The notes: generated from the sequence alone by a model not told the origin. A stretch of 64,000 nt of DNA from Paenibacillus arenilitoris (GCF_014705655.1 NZ_JACXIY010000030.1:1-64000), one strand, 5' to 3'; positions 1-7,559 are shown, counted from the stretch's first letter. Made by a program: numbers and translations.

Positions 1-347
1 CACGGCCTAAACCGTTGATTTACCTTTCACGCTACAGGTCTGCCTTTTGAGGCACACTGTATCGAAAAATCGCAAGATTCAAGTTATATCATTAGAACAA
101 GAGAGTTGATAGATATCGCCGTTACGATTACGGTAAAACCGCGGCTTCCCCACGAATGTCGCGATAAAAACGAAAGCCCTAATTCTCATAAATGTTTGAA
201 GGCCTCCGCTTTCGCATAGTCTTCGACTTTCGCGGCGCCCTTTTGCTTCTATAATAGGCCCCTGTCTATAAATCTAGTTACCTGTCTATCACCTCCCTTT
301 TGCAAAAACATATGATAACGCATCTATATCGGGAGGGGTGTAGTTAT
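1..347. other. Non-coding leader region upstream of collagen-like genes
   Basis: I see no credible gene in this stretch. A TATAAT hexamer lies at 250-255 without a convincing -35 element. Just downstream, the 9-mer CCTGTCTAT occurs at 261-269 and again at 281-289, exactly 20 bp apart (two helical turns), which looks like a tandem operator. A TAGGC core at 254-258 resembles a GerE site at most positions, which would suit a late spore-coat gene, but that is weak inference. Confidence 0.4.
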
Positions 348-1082
348 TTGATTCTCGAGACGATTCGTCGCGATGAAGAATTGCAAAAGAAAGGTGCCGA
401 TCACTGCAGGAACGATTTGCAAGTAGTAGCCCCAAGGGGGAGACAAGGCCCCGCGGGGGCACGGGGACGGCGAGGACCTTCCGGGCCGCAGGGGCTGCCG
501 GGCATTCCCGGGGCAGGGCTGCTGACCTTCTATAATTTCGTTCAAATTCCGAACCCGATGACGGCGGGCGGGCCGGCGATCGTCGTGCTCACGCCTCCGG
601 CCGCGCCTGCGACAACGGGGCCCGAGGTGCAGGTCAGCAATCAATTTCTGGAGCTTCGCGGCATCGCCGCCAGCAGCCGAATCGTTTTGTCGGTCACCGT
701 TGTTTGGGGTTTTTCCTTCGTCACGCTCCCCGCGCCCGAGGTGGCCGCCGGAACCCAGCGAATACAATTCAGCCTGTTTCGCGACGTACCGTTGACGGGA
801 CTGCGCATAGCCCAAATCATATCGGCCGGCACCGTGACGCAGATCAACACGGAAGGCACGGATACGACGACCGTGACCGGTACGTTCACGTCCTCCTTCA
901 GCTGCACCGATTCGGGTTTGACGGGCGGGGCCAACTATTATTTGACGGCAGCCGCCGGTCCTTCCACCGGGATTAGCACGAATCTGATTACCATGGATCC
1001 TGAGCCTATCGGTACGTTTATGAATATCAACATCAGCGAAGTTCATATTAGCGGGAAGGTTATCGGACCTAACGCTGTCTAA
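348..1082 (+). CDS. Collagen-like repeat protein (spore surface/exosporium type), paralogue 1
   Basis: The protein has about 244 residues. A short charged N-terminus is followed by nine Gly-X-Y triplets (about residues 31-57: GRQ, GPA, GAR, GRR, GPS, GPQ, GLP, GIP). A C-terminal domain of about 185 residues, rich in Thr, Val and Gly and probably beta-structured, follows. Gly-X-Y tracts with such domains are typical of exosporium or spore-surface filament proteins in Bacillales, but the exact function here is unknown. I chose the TTG start at 348 because GGGAGGGGTG (331-340) sits at the right distance; an upstream TTG at 300 and ATG at 312 have no ribosome site. The C-terminal domain clearly matches the next gene, so the pair arose by duplication. 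Confidence 0.75.
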   Translation: MILETIRRDEELQKKGADHCRNDLQVVAPRGRQGPAGARGRRGPSGPQGLPGIPGAGLLTFYNFVQIPNPMTAGGPAIVVLTPPAAPATTGPEVQVSNQFLELRGIAASSRIVLSVTVVWGFSFVTLPAPEVAAGTQRIQFSLFRDVPLTGLRIAQIISAGTVTQINTEGTDTTTVTGTFTSSFSCTDSGLTGGANYYLTAAAGPSTGISTNLITMDPEPIGTFMNINISEVHISGKVIGPNAV

Positions 1083-1102
1083 TCGACCAGGAGGTGTAAA
1101 CC

Positions 1103-1834
1103 GTGCATTGCGCACCGCGCCGTAAAAAAAAGGTGTTAACCAAAAAATGCTGCACGCGTAAAATTAAAGTCATCGTCCGCCGCGGACCGAGAGGACCCGC
1201 TGGCCGCGTAGGACCAAGAGGTCCCGCCGGACCTGCGGGCCCTCAAGGCGTGCCCGGCCCGGCGGGAACCGGGCTGCTGTCCTCTTATGATTTTGTGGAA
1301 ATACCGGATCCGATGGTTGCCGGCGGCCCGGCCATTACATCGGTTCCGCTGCCCGTTGCGCCTGCGACAGTCGGACCGGAGGTACAGGTTTCGGGCGAAT
1401 TCGTAACGCTTGGCGGCATCGGTGCAGGAAGCCGGGTAGCGCTTAGCGCGACCGTCGTCTGGAGCTTTATGTTCTCAACCGCCACTCCCCAATTGGCGGT
1501 CGCGAGCCAAGTGATGCGATTCAGCATTTACCGCGACGCGGCAATAACGGGCACGCTGGTCGGGACGATCGTGGACGGCGGTACCGTTACGGAAATCAAT
1601 ACGGAGACCGGAACGACGGAAATTCTAGGCGTTTTCACGTCAGCGTTCACGATTACCGATACCGGCGCGCCGGGACCGTCGGCGAACTATTTTTTGACGG
1701 CTGCCGCCGGCCCGGCCTCCGGCTTCAGCGTCGCCGATGGACCTATGGGACCTATGCCGATTACGAATTTTAATAACCCGGTTATCACCGAGATCCATTT
1801 TAACGGCGAGGTTATAGGGCCGAATACGATCTAA
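1103..1834 (+). CDS. Collagen-like repeat protein, paralogue 2
   Basis: The protein has 243 residues and starts at GTG behind AGGAGGTG (1089-1096). The N-terminus is very basic and contains a CC pair (residues 16-17). It is followed by about ten Gly-X-Y triplets (residues 28-57), richer in GPA/GPR than the upstream copy. The C-terminal domain shares blocks such as GPEVQVS and VVW with the upstream paralogue. The 20-bp gap indicates one transcript, which ends at the hairpin around 1865-1909. A structural role at the spore surface is inferred from family resemblance only; no transmembrane segment or secretion signal is visible. Confidence 0.78.
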   Translation: MHCAPRRKKKVLTKKCCTRKIKVIVRRGPRGPAGRVGPRGPAGPAGPQGVPGPAGTGLLSSYDFVEIPDPMVAGGPAITSVPLPVAPATVGPEVQVSGEFVTLGGIGAGSRVALSATVVWSFMFSTATPQLAVASQVMRFSIYRDAAITGTLVGTIVDGGTVTEINTETGTTEILGVFTSAFTITDTGAPGPSANYFLTAAAGPASGFSVADGPMGPMPITNFNNPVITEIHFNGEVIGPNTI

Positions 1835-1863
1835 GATATCGTGTCATTCGACTGAACTAAACA

Positions 1864-1912
1864 AACGGCCTTTCCCCTCGATCGCCGGATCGATGCGGGA
1901 GAGGCCGTTCCT
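1864..1912 (+). terminator. Terminator after collagen-like pair
   Basis: AACGGCCTTTCCC (from 1864) pairs with GGGAGAGGCCGTT (ending 1909), with one bulge. It lies 30 bp after the second collagen-like stop. The T-tract is weak (TCCTCTTCC). Confidence 0.6.
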
Positions 1913-2036
1913 CTTCCTTCGCCCCCTGAGCCGTGAATACCTCTGCAGCAATTCGCCAATCCTATCCACTAATGCTTGAAATGGATCTCCACTCGTCCGG
2001 GCATTCATCTACTAATGAGACTGCGGGGGCTTCATC

Positions 2037-2537
2037 ATGTATTTGGTTACCAATGCTCTATTCTTTGCGGCTCTATTCGTCACCGGCGCGGCAAAAAAAT
2101 GGAGAGCGCATTACGCTACGATGATCTATATCGCCTTTTGCAATCTTCTTTATAGCCTCTTGTGCGACGATTATTTGCTATGGTCGTTCCACCCGGCAAT
2201 ATTTAAGAATCACAAAACGATTGACCTGTTGAATACGTTCGTGTTGCTCCCTTCCACTACGCTCCTGTACTTAGTCTTTTACCCGACCCGCGGCAGCAGA
2301 AAGCTTGCGTATTACCTGTCATGGATTGCCGGCTTCTCGCTGCTGGAGTACGTCTGGAAGCGCTTCGGCTACATTACGTACGGCCACGGATGGAATTATT
2401 ATTGGTCGGTCGCCTTTTACTTCGCGATGTTTTTCTCGCTCCGGCTCCATCATACGAAGCTTGCCCTGGCCTTGCTCTTTTCGGCGGTTACGGTCGTGCT
2501 GCTTCTTGTCGTGTTCAAGGTACCGGTCTTGAAATGA
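2037..2537 (+). CDS. CBO0543-family multi-pass membrane protein
   Basis: The protein has 166 residues with about five hydrophobic segments (N-terminal helix, around 30-45, 63-80, 90-105 and 145-163). The motifs CDDYLLWSF and FPTR/YPTRGS with aromatic-rich helices (EYVWKRFGYITYGHGWNYYWS) fit the CBO0543 family of unknown function, common in Bacillales. The start is an ATG with only a G-rich stretch upstream. The gene converges on the next one with a 15-bp gap. No function can be assigned; the family call rests on memory of its sequence pattern. Confidence 0.65.
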   Translation: MYLVTNALFFAALFVTGAAKKWRAHYATMIYIAFCNLLYSLLCDDYLLWSFHPAIFKNHKTIDLLNTFVLLPSTTLLYLVFYPTRGSRKLAYYLSWIAGFSLLEYVWKRFGYITYGHGWNYYWSVAFYFAMFFSLRLHHTKLALALLFSAVTVVLLLVVFKVPVLK

Positions 2538-2552
2538 TCGGTCAAGCCTTGC

Positions 2553-2801
2553 TTAACGCAGCCAATTTCCCCGATTCGGGGCAGGCTTATCCTCCGCCCT
2601 GACATACATCACGCGAAACGAGTGCTCCTTCCGGTCCCACAGCACGAAGCCTTCCTTGACGAGCAGATTGATCGCGTCCTTCACTTGGTCCTCCGTCCGC
2701 TGCGAGCGCTGGCTGACGTAGCCGACATCGATGCGGCACGGATCGTTGCGATAGGTGTTCCATAGGACGGTCAACACTTTGCGGGAGGTATCATCCAGCA
2801 T
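2553..2801 (-). CDS. Small winged-helix DNA-binding protein (SOS mini-operon, gene 2)
   Basis: The protein has 82 residues. Residues 5-65 look like one winged helix-turn-helix: helix KVLTVLWNTY, helix VGYVSQRSQ, recognition helix TEDQVKDAINLLVKEGF, then the wing VLWDRKEHSFRVM. It overlaps the upstream WYL-like gene by 11 bp, so translation is probably coupled, and it lies downstream of the LexA operator at 3004-3023. In typical WYL regulators the winged helix and the WYL domain are one polypeptide with the helix first; here they are two short genes in the opposite order. DNA binding is inferred from the fold pattern alone. Confidence 0.7.
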   Translation of the reverse strand: MLDDTSRKVLTVLWNTYRNDPCRIDVGYVSQRSQRTEDQVKDAINLLVKEGFVLWDRKEHSFRVMYVRAEDKPAPNRGNWLR

Positions 2802-2988
2802 GCCGCTTCACCAACTCGACGTCGATGATCCGGTCGATGAGGAAGACGCGCGGGGCGCTGGCCGTTAGGCAGTATGCCTTCACTCTGCCGCCTCCGACCG
2901 ACTTGATCTCGATCGTACGGAAGGAAATATTCCGATTGCGGTTCATATAGATGATCTGGACGGTTCGGCCGACCAACGTTTCAAGCAT
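2791..2988 (-). CDS. WYL-like ligand-sensing mini-protein (SOS mini-operon, gene 1)
   Basis: The protein has 65 residues. The pattern VQIIYMNRNR, S-x-RTIEIKSV, G-x-V-x-AYC and RVFLIDRIIDVEL follows a WYL domain (beta strands ending in R-x-F-x-L-D-R-I). The namesake W-Y-L triplet is replaced (VKA), so it is a diverged or minimal version. WYL domains in bacteria sense nucleic acid or nucleotide ligands and control defence or DNA-damage genes. The ATG lies behind AGGTGA (about 2995-3000). A 20-bp LexA operator begins 15 bp upstream of the start codon, and a TATGAT -10-like hexamer abuts it. Confidence 0.65.
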   Translation of the reverse strand: MLETLVGRTVQIIYMNRNRNISFRTIEIKSVGGGRVKAYCLTASAPRVFLIDRIIDVELVKRHAG

Positions 2989-3003
2989 GGGTCTTCACCT
3001 CGA

Positions 3004-3023
3004 ATAAGAACGTTTGTTCTTAT
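3004..3023 (-). promoter_or_regulatory. LexA (SOS) operator of the WYL/wHTH mini-operon
   Basis: The core GAAC-GTTT-GTTC at 3008-3019 sits in a near-perfect 20-bp palindrome (ATAAGAAC on both arms). It matches the Gram-positive LexA/DinR box GAACN4GTTC. Read on the minus strand, the 20-mer is identical to the second box at 23199-23218. A TATGAT hexamer directly adjoins it, so LexA would block the promoter. Confidence 0.85.
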
Positions 3024-3173
3024 CATATGCCAAACGTGCGTTCGAGTTCCATGTTAATTTCATCCAGCCGAGTCGGGCAAATGATCGAAGAAGCTTGGCC
3101 CGCCTGCATACGATTCGCCCTTTCGAAGCAAAATAGAATGTCTTGCCAAACATAACCAAAAGGAGTGTTGAAT

Positions 3174-3332
3174 GTGCGCGAAGGTTTGATTCCTGCCGTT
3201 CTCGGGACGGTCGTTACGGCTTCCGGTGCCACGCTGCTGAGGAGCAAGTATAAGCTTGCGGCAACCGGTATACTCGGCTTCGGTCTCGCTCATGTCATTC
3301 TTGGGGCGATCGACCTGGTGGAGCACCGGTAA
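3174..3332 (+). CDS. 52-residue hydrophobic membrane peptide
   Basis: GTG start with AAAAGGAG (about 3158-3165) upstream. The product starts MREGLIPAVLGTVVTASGA, has two hydrophobic helices (about 4-20 and 29-47) separated by a basic loop (LRSKYKL), and ends LVEHR. I recognise the type as a short conserved Paenibacillaceae membrane protein but know no function. A possible forespore sigma-G-like promoter lies upstream (TGCATA at 3105-3110, 18-bp spacer, CAAAATA at 3129-3135). A strong hairpin at 3351-3374 ends the transcript. Confidence 0.65.
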   Translation: MREGLIPAVLGTVVTASGATLLRSKYKLAATGILGFGLAHVILGAIDLVEHR

Positions 3333-3350
3333 GTTTGGCGAGATGAAGGA

Positions 3351-3380
3351 GGGAGGCTGCGCCCGCAGCCTCCCTCTCTT
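3351..3380. terminator. Bidirectional terminator
   Basis: Perfect 10-bp stem GGGAGGCTGC (3351-3360) / GCAGCCTCCC (3365-3374) with loop GCCC, then TCTCTT. It lies between two convergent genes and serves both. Confidence 0.8.
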
Positions 3381-3386
3381 GCGTTC

Positions 3387-4373
3387 TTATTCGCTTGCCG
3401 CAAAGGCGTCCCGGTTCACCAAGTGCGCCGGCAGCTCGCCGGAGAGCCCTTGCAGCAAACTGTCCGCCGCGATTTCCGCCATCCGGGTCCGCGTCCGGAT
3501 CGAAGCGCTCCCGATATGCGGAAGCGTGACGACGTTCGACAGCGTCAAGAGCGGATGATCGAGCTTGACCGGCTCCTCTTCGAAGACGTCAAGGCCCGCC
3601 GCCCATATCGTGCCGCTTGCCAGCGCGTCGTAAAGCGCCCGCTCGTCCACGATGCCGCCCCGGGCCGAATTGATCAGGATCGCCGACGGTTTCATGAGAT
3701 TCAGCTCGCGCGCGCCGATCAAATTGCGGGTGTCCGGCGTCAATGGCGCCATGACGCACACAAAGTCGGAATGCGCGAGCAGATCGTCCTGCTCCGCGTA
3801 TTCGATGGCCATGCTCTGCTCGGCCTCCCGCTTGCGGCTGCGGTTATGATACAGAACGCGCATGTCGAACCCTTTGGCCCTGCGGGCCAGCGCCTCGCCG
3901 ATCCTCCCCATCCCGATAATGCCAAGGGTCGCCCCGTATACGTCCTGGCCGGTAAGCTGCATCGGCGACCAAGCCGACCACCCCCCCGCCCGTAAAAAAT
4001 CGGAAGCTTCGACGATTCGGCGCGCGGCCGCCATGAGCAGCGCGAACGTCAAATCGGCCGTCGTCTCGGTCAGCACGCCCGGCGTATTCGCTACCATAAT
4101 TCGTCTCCGGCTCGCTTCTTCGATATCGATGTTGTTAAAGCCGACCGCCATCGTGCTGACGACCTTCAAACGGGGAGCGCCGGCCAGCAGCCGCGAGTCG
4201 ATCGCGTCCGTCAGCATGCAGTATAAGCCGTCGGCATCCCGAATTTTCTCCTCCAGCACCTCCCGCGGAACCGGGATATCCGCCTCCGGCCACATGTCGA
4301 CTTCGCAAGCCTCGGCCAGCTTGCGCACCGCGTGCTCCGGTATCGTTCGCGTAATATAGATTTTTGCCTTCAT
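3387..4373 (-). CDS. D-2-hydroxyacid dehydrogenase (glyoxylate/hydroxypyruvate reductase type)
   Basis: The protein has 328 residues, full length for the family. It reduces 2-keto acids such as glyoxylate or hydroxypyruvate with NAD(P)H. The Rossmann nucleotide site is GIIGMGRIGEALARR (about 150-165). The catalytic residues are visible: Arg in NSARGGIVDE, Glu in DVFEEEP and His in LPHIGSAS. After the Rossmann motif, HNRSRKR resembles the basic loop of NADPH-preferring GyaR/GhrB enzymes, suggesting NADPH use. It is transcribed alone, divergent from the Ku gene. The exact substrate cannot be read from sequence. Confidence 0.88.
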   Translation of the reverse strand: MKAKIYITRTIPEHAVRKLAEACEVDMWPEADIPVPREVLEEKIRDADGLYCMLTDAIDSRLLAGAPRLKVVSTMAVGFNNIDIEEASRRRIMVANTPGVLTETTADLTFALLMAAARRIVEASDFLRAGGWSAWSPMQLTGQDVYGATLGIIGMGRIGEALARRAKGFDMRVLYHNRSRKREAEQSMAIEYAEQDDLLAHSDFVCVMAPLTPDTRNLIGARELNLMKPSAILINSARGGIVDERALYDALASGTIWAAGLDVFEEEPVKLDHPLLTLSNVVTLPHIGSASIRTRTRMAEIAADSLLQGLSGELPAHLVNRDAFAASE

Positions 4374-4545
4374 CTCTTCCGATCACGTCCTATCGCTTTA
4401 GTCTCGCGCCCCGCTAGGGCGCCCTCGCGGTTTCGCCGCTCATTCGCAGCCGTCCATCGACTTTGCCGGACAACTTTGCGCATTATATTCCAATCTTTAG
4501 CCTATTCGCCTCCCGCATGCCTTTCTCCTCTCGCAACCATCCGAA

Positions 4546-4577
4546 CGAATAAAACCGCCCCGTTTAAGCGCATCCTA
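4546..4577 (+). promoter_or_regulatory. Candidate forespore (sigma-G-like) promoter of ku-lig
   Basis: GAATA (4547-4551) and CATCCTA (4571-4577) match sigma-G -35/-10 consensus letters, but the 19-bp spacer is a little long. In B. subtilis the orthologous ykoV-ykoU genes are sigma-G dependent, which motivated the search. This is a weak call. Confidence 0.3.
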
Positions 4578-4610
4578 TTGGAATAATCCGACAATAAGGA
4601 GACTTACGCC

Positions 4611-5453
4611 ATGCATACCGTTTGGAAAGGCGCGATCAGCTTCGGGCTTGTCCACGTCCCGGTCAAAATGTTTACGGCGACGGAGGACAAGGACATTCAT
4701 TTCCGCAGCCTGCACAAGGAATGCGGGATGCCGATTTCCTACGCCAAAACATGCCGCCACTGCGATAAGGAAGTCGTTCCCGAGGATATCGTGAAAGGCT
4801 TCGAGTACGAGAAGGGCAAATACGTGATCGTCAAAGAAGAGGAGCTGGAGAGCATCAAGCCGGAATCCGCCAAAACGATTCATATTTTGGATTTCGTCGA
4901 TTTAACGGATATCGATCCGATCTATTTCCAAAAAGCGTATTACCTGTCCCCCGACATGGCCGGCGGCGGCGCCTACAGCCTGCTCGTCGAGGCCATCCGA
5001 AAAACGGGCAAAATCGGCATCGCCAAAATCGCGATTCGCAGCAAAAGCAGCCTGGCCGCCATCCGGGTCGTCGAGAACTGTCTCTGCCTGGAGACGATGT
5101 TTTTCCCCGACGAGATCCGTTCCGTGTCCCAAGTGCCGAACTTGCCCGAGCAGCCCGCGGTGAACGAGAAGGAGCTGACGATGGCGACGATGCTGGTCGA
5201 GCAGCTCAGCGAGCCTTTCCAGCCCGACAAATATACCGACGACTACCGCAAGGCGCTGCTTGAATTGATCGAGCACAAAATCGCCGGCGAGAGCGTCGAC
5301 ATCGTGTCGGCGCCGGCCGCCGAAGCCCGTACGAACGTCATCGACCTGATGGCCGCGCTGCAAGCGAGCCTGGAAGCCGCGAAATCGCCGCCGCCCGCCG
5401 AGCAGCCCAAGCGGAAAAGAACAAGCAAAAAAACGAAGGACAATGTGTCTTGA
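4611..5453 (+). CDS. ku: Non-homologous end-joining DNA end-binding protein Ku
   Basis: The protein has 280 residues, the usual length of bacterial Ku homodimers that ring double-strand ends and recruit the ligase. The start MHTVWKGAISFGLVHVPV is the family signature, followed by HKECGMPISYAKTCRHCDKEVVPEDIVKGFEYEKGKYV and the LDFV/YYLSPD core. The C-terminus ends in a lysine-rich tail (PKRKRTSKKTK), the region that in bacterial Ku contacts DNA and ligase. The ATG follows AAGGAG (about 4595-4600). The DNA ligase starts 48 bp downstream, forming the classic two-gene NHEJ operon. Confidence 0.96.
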   Translation: MHTVWKGAISFGLVHVPVKMFTATEDKDIHFRSLHKECGMPISYAKTCRHCDKEVVPEDIVKGFEYEKGKYVIVKEEELESIKPESAKTIHILDFVDLTDIDPIYFQKAYYLSPDMAGGGAYSLLVEAIRKTGKIGIAKIAIRSKSSLAAIRVVENCLCLETMFFPDEIRSVSQVPNLPEQPAVNEKELTMATMLVEQLSEPFQPDKYTDDYRKALLELIEHKIAGESVDIVSAPAAEARTNVIDLMAALQASLEAAKSPPPAEQPKRKRTSKKTKDNVS

Positions 5454-5501
5454 GCCGCTCAAGCCGCCTCCTTCGAGCTATCGCATTTTGGGAGGTTGGC
5501 C

Positions 5502-6455
5502 ATGGAACTCAAGCCCGTTTTTCCATTCGAGCCCGTAAGCGCGTCCGTTTCCCCCGAAGGAAGCAACTGGGTGGCGCAAATCAAATGGGACGGCGTCCGG
5601 ATCCTGCTCTATTACGACGGCGGCGGGACGAGGCTGTTCAACCGGAAATTGAACGAGAGGACGCTGCAGTTTCCCGAATTTGCCGACATCGGCGCGTTCT
5701 GCAAAGCTCATTCCGTTATTCTGGACGGCGAAATGATCGCGTTCGATCAGAACAAGCCTTCGTTTCACGAAGTGATGAGAAGGGACAGCTTGAAGCAGGC
5801 GCACGGCATCGCGCAAGCCGTCTCCCGGATTCCGGTGACCTACATGGTGTTCGACGTATTGTTCTGCAACGGGGAATGGGTGACGGACCGGCCGCTCGAA
5901 TACCGGCAAGCGCTGCTGGGGCAAATGATCGTTCCGCAAAGCCATGTGCAGCTCTCGCAAAATTTCGACGACGGCGAAGCCTTGTACGAATTGATGACAC
6001 GGCATCGAATGGAGGGCGTCGTCTTCAAAGACCTCCGCAGCGCGTACGGCATCAACGGAAAAGACGGGCGCTGGAGAAAACGGAAGGTCAAGAAGGACCT
6101 CTACGCCGTCGTAGGCGGGGTTACATTCAGGCACGATACGGTGAACGCCCTGCTGCTCGGCCTCTATTCGGACGACCGGGAGCTGATTTACATCGGCCAC
6201 GCCGGCACCGGCAAACTAACGCAAAAAGATTGGGCAGCCATTACCGAAGGCACCCGAAGAATGAAAGTACCCGATAGGCCTTTCCTTAACGAGCCGGCAA
6301 GGTCCAAGGAGGCGGTCTGGGTCAAGCCCGAAATCGCCGTAAAAGTCGAATTTCTCGAGCTCACGCCGGGCGGGACGATGCGTCACCCGAGCATTCAGGC
6401 CATCGTCGGCCTGAACGGCCGCGAATGTACGATCGATCAGTTGAAGGGGCTCTAG
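5502..6455 (+). CDS. ligD: ATP-dependent DNA ligase (LigD-type ligase domain, NHEJ)
   Basis: The protein has 317 residues and seals DNA ends held by Ku. The nucleotidyl-transferase motif IKWDGVR holds the adenylated lysine (Lys28). Motif III DGEMIAF, motif IV MEGVVFKDL and motif V KVKK follow, then an OB-fold ending in KVEFLELTPGGTMRHPS. It is a stand-alone ligase: the polymerase and phosphoesterase domains of full LigD are not encoded here. The start at ATG 5502 is favoured over the TTG at 5496 because GGGAGG (5490-5495) would overlap the latter. It follows ku in the same operon. Confidence 0.93.
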   Translation: MELKPVFPFEPVSASVSPEGSNWVAQIKWDGVRILLYYDGGGTRLFNRKLNERTLQFPEFADIGAFCKAHSVILDGEMIAFDQNKPSFHEVMRRDSLKQAHGIAQAVSRIPVTYMVFDVLFCNGEWVTDRPLEYRQALLGQMIVPQSHVQLSQNFDDGEALYELMTRHRMEGVVFKDLRSAYGINGKDGRWRKRKVKKDLYAVVGGVTFRHDTVNALLLGLYSDDRELIYIGHAGTGKLTQKDWAAITEGTRRMKVPDRPFLNEPARSKEAVWVKPEIAVKVEFLELTPGGTMRHPSIQAIVGLNGRECTIDQLKGL

Positions 6456-6545
6456 GCGAATGCCGCTCCATGCCAAATACCCAAGCCGAACGGGTCAATC
6501 GCGCATAAACTGCATTGTACGATGAAGCAAGGAGGTGTTACGATA

Positions 6546-6665
6546 ATGTCCGGTCTCGTAGGTGGAGCTTTTACAAACACGGGTACAATTTTGGTACTTT
6601 TTATCCTTTTGGTGATTATTGCATGCAGCTGTGGGCTAGTAAGCCCTTACGGTAAAGGCTATTGA
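6546..6665 (+). CDS. YjcZ-family sporulation peptide
   Basis: A 39-residue ORF behind AAGGAGGTG (about 6528-6536). It begins MSGLVGGAF, has one hydrophobic helix (TGTILVLFILLVIIACSC) and a short polar tail. The MSG...G-x-F start with FILLVII-x-CSC is the hallmark of YjcZ/YhcZ-type small sporulation proteins, which are abundant in Bacillales and of unknown mechanism. It stands alone, ended by the strong hairpin at 6722-6750. Confidence 0.85.
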   Translation: MSGLVGGAFTNTGTILVLFILLVIIACSCGLVSPYGKGY

Positions 6666-6721
6666 TTTTGATTCTCCGGGCGGCGTATCCTCCGTTGCGC
6701 CGTATCCCGCGGGAAAAATCG

Positions 6722-6750
6722 GAAGGCTCATTTCGATGGGCCTTCTTTTT
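6722..6750 (+). terminator. Rho-independent terminator after YjcZ-type gene
   Basis: GAAGGCTCAT (6722-6731), loop TTCG, ATGGGCCTTC (6736-6745) with one G-T pair, then TTTTT. Confidence 0.85.
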
Positions 6751-6768
6751 CGTTTCGAGCCCAATAGA

Positions 6769-6792
6769 GAAGCCTCCGATCAGGGAGGCTTC
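6769..6792 (-). terminator. Hairpin after amidase gene
   Basis: Perfect 9-bp stem GAAGCCTCC (6769-6777) / GGAGGCTTC (6784-6792), 12 bp after the amidase stop on the minus strand. The T-tract is poor. Confidence 0.55.
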
Positions 6793-6803
6793 CGCTACGT
6801 GCG

Positions 6804-7559
6804 TTACTGCGTAGGCTGGCCGCTCGCGATCCTCAGCTCGTTCGCCAGCCGGTTGAACTCCTTCCGAGCCTCCGGAACGTCCGTCGCCATATAGGCCGCG
6901 CTCAAAAACCGAATGATTTTGTTGGCATCCTCCGCCGTCATAGGGCCGCTCACCTCCCCCGGTTCCTCTACTTCCGCTTCCTCCACGATATACGGGACGT
7001 TGAAATATTCGCATAAGCCGCGCGCCAGCTCCTCCGCGCACTCCGCGCGGTAAGCCCCGGACAGCAGCAGCGCCGCGTCCTCCCTGTTCGTCATAAACGC
7101 GCATTCGACGAGCACGGCCGGCATGACCGTATCGCGCAATACCGCGAAGCTGCCGCTCGTCTTCACGCCGCGGTTCGGGAGCGGGGTTCCGCCCGTCAAA
7201 TGGCGGTGTATGATCTCGGCCGCCTTGCGTCCTTCCGCGCTGCCGGTATAGTAATACGTCTCCGTACCTCTTGCGCCGTTCCAGCCTCCGATCCCGAAAG
7301 CATTGGCGTGAATGCTGATATAGAAATCGGCGCCCGCCGTATTCGCGAGCCGAATCCTCGCATGGAGCGGCGTGTCCGCGTCGGTCGGGGCAACGGGCAG
7401 CGTGCGGAAGCCGCAGCGCCGCAGATGGGTATCCAGCATGGCCGCTACCGCCCGGTTGAATTCATTTTCCCTCATGAACGAGCCGTCAGGCAGCATAGGC
7501 GTGCGCTTCCCGGCCGTCTCCATGCCATGTCCGTCGCATATTGCGATGAGTTTGGCCAT
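6804..7559 (-). CDS. N-acetylmuramoyl-L-alanine amidase (Amidase_3, zinc)
   Basis: The protein has 251 residues and cleaves the amide bond between MurNAc and the stem peptide. The zinc ligands of the Amidase_3 fold are visible: His11 in CDGHG, Glu33 in RENEF, His84 in SIHANAF, and the catalytic Glu152 in LVECAFMTN. There is no signal peptide or wall-binding repeat, so the enzyme may act in the mother cell or be released by lysis. About 60 C-terminal residues form an acidic helix of unknown role. The start MAKLIAICDGHG follows GGAAGGAGGAAGG; an in-frame upstream extension is not supported. Confidence 0.87.
   Translation of the reverse strand: MAKLIAICDGHGMETAGKRTPMLPDGSFMRENEFNRAVAAMLDTHLRRCGFRTLPVAPTDADTPLHARIRLANTAGADFYISIHANAFGIGGWNGARGTETYYYTGSAEGRKAAEIIHRHLTGGTPLPNRGVKTSGSFAVLRDTVMPAVLVECAFMTNREDAALLLSGAYRAECAEELARGLCEYFNVPYIVEEAEVEEPGEVSGPMTAEDANKIIRFLSAAYMATDVPEARKEFNRLANELRIASGQPTQ

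Noticed and set aside
324-1115. Long minus-strand open frame antisense to the collagen-like gene
   Set aside because: Composition is a shadow of the Gly-X-Y coding frame, with no ribosome site and no recognisable domain.
3023-3326. Two minus-strand open frames overlapping the 52-residue peptide gene
   Set aside because: The plus-strand frame has a good ribosome site and hydrophobic pattern; the minus frames have neither.
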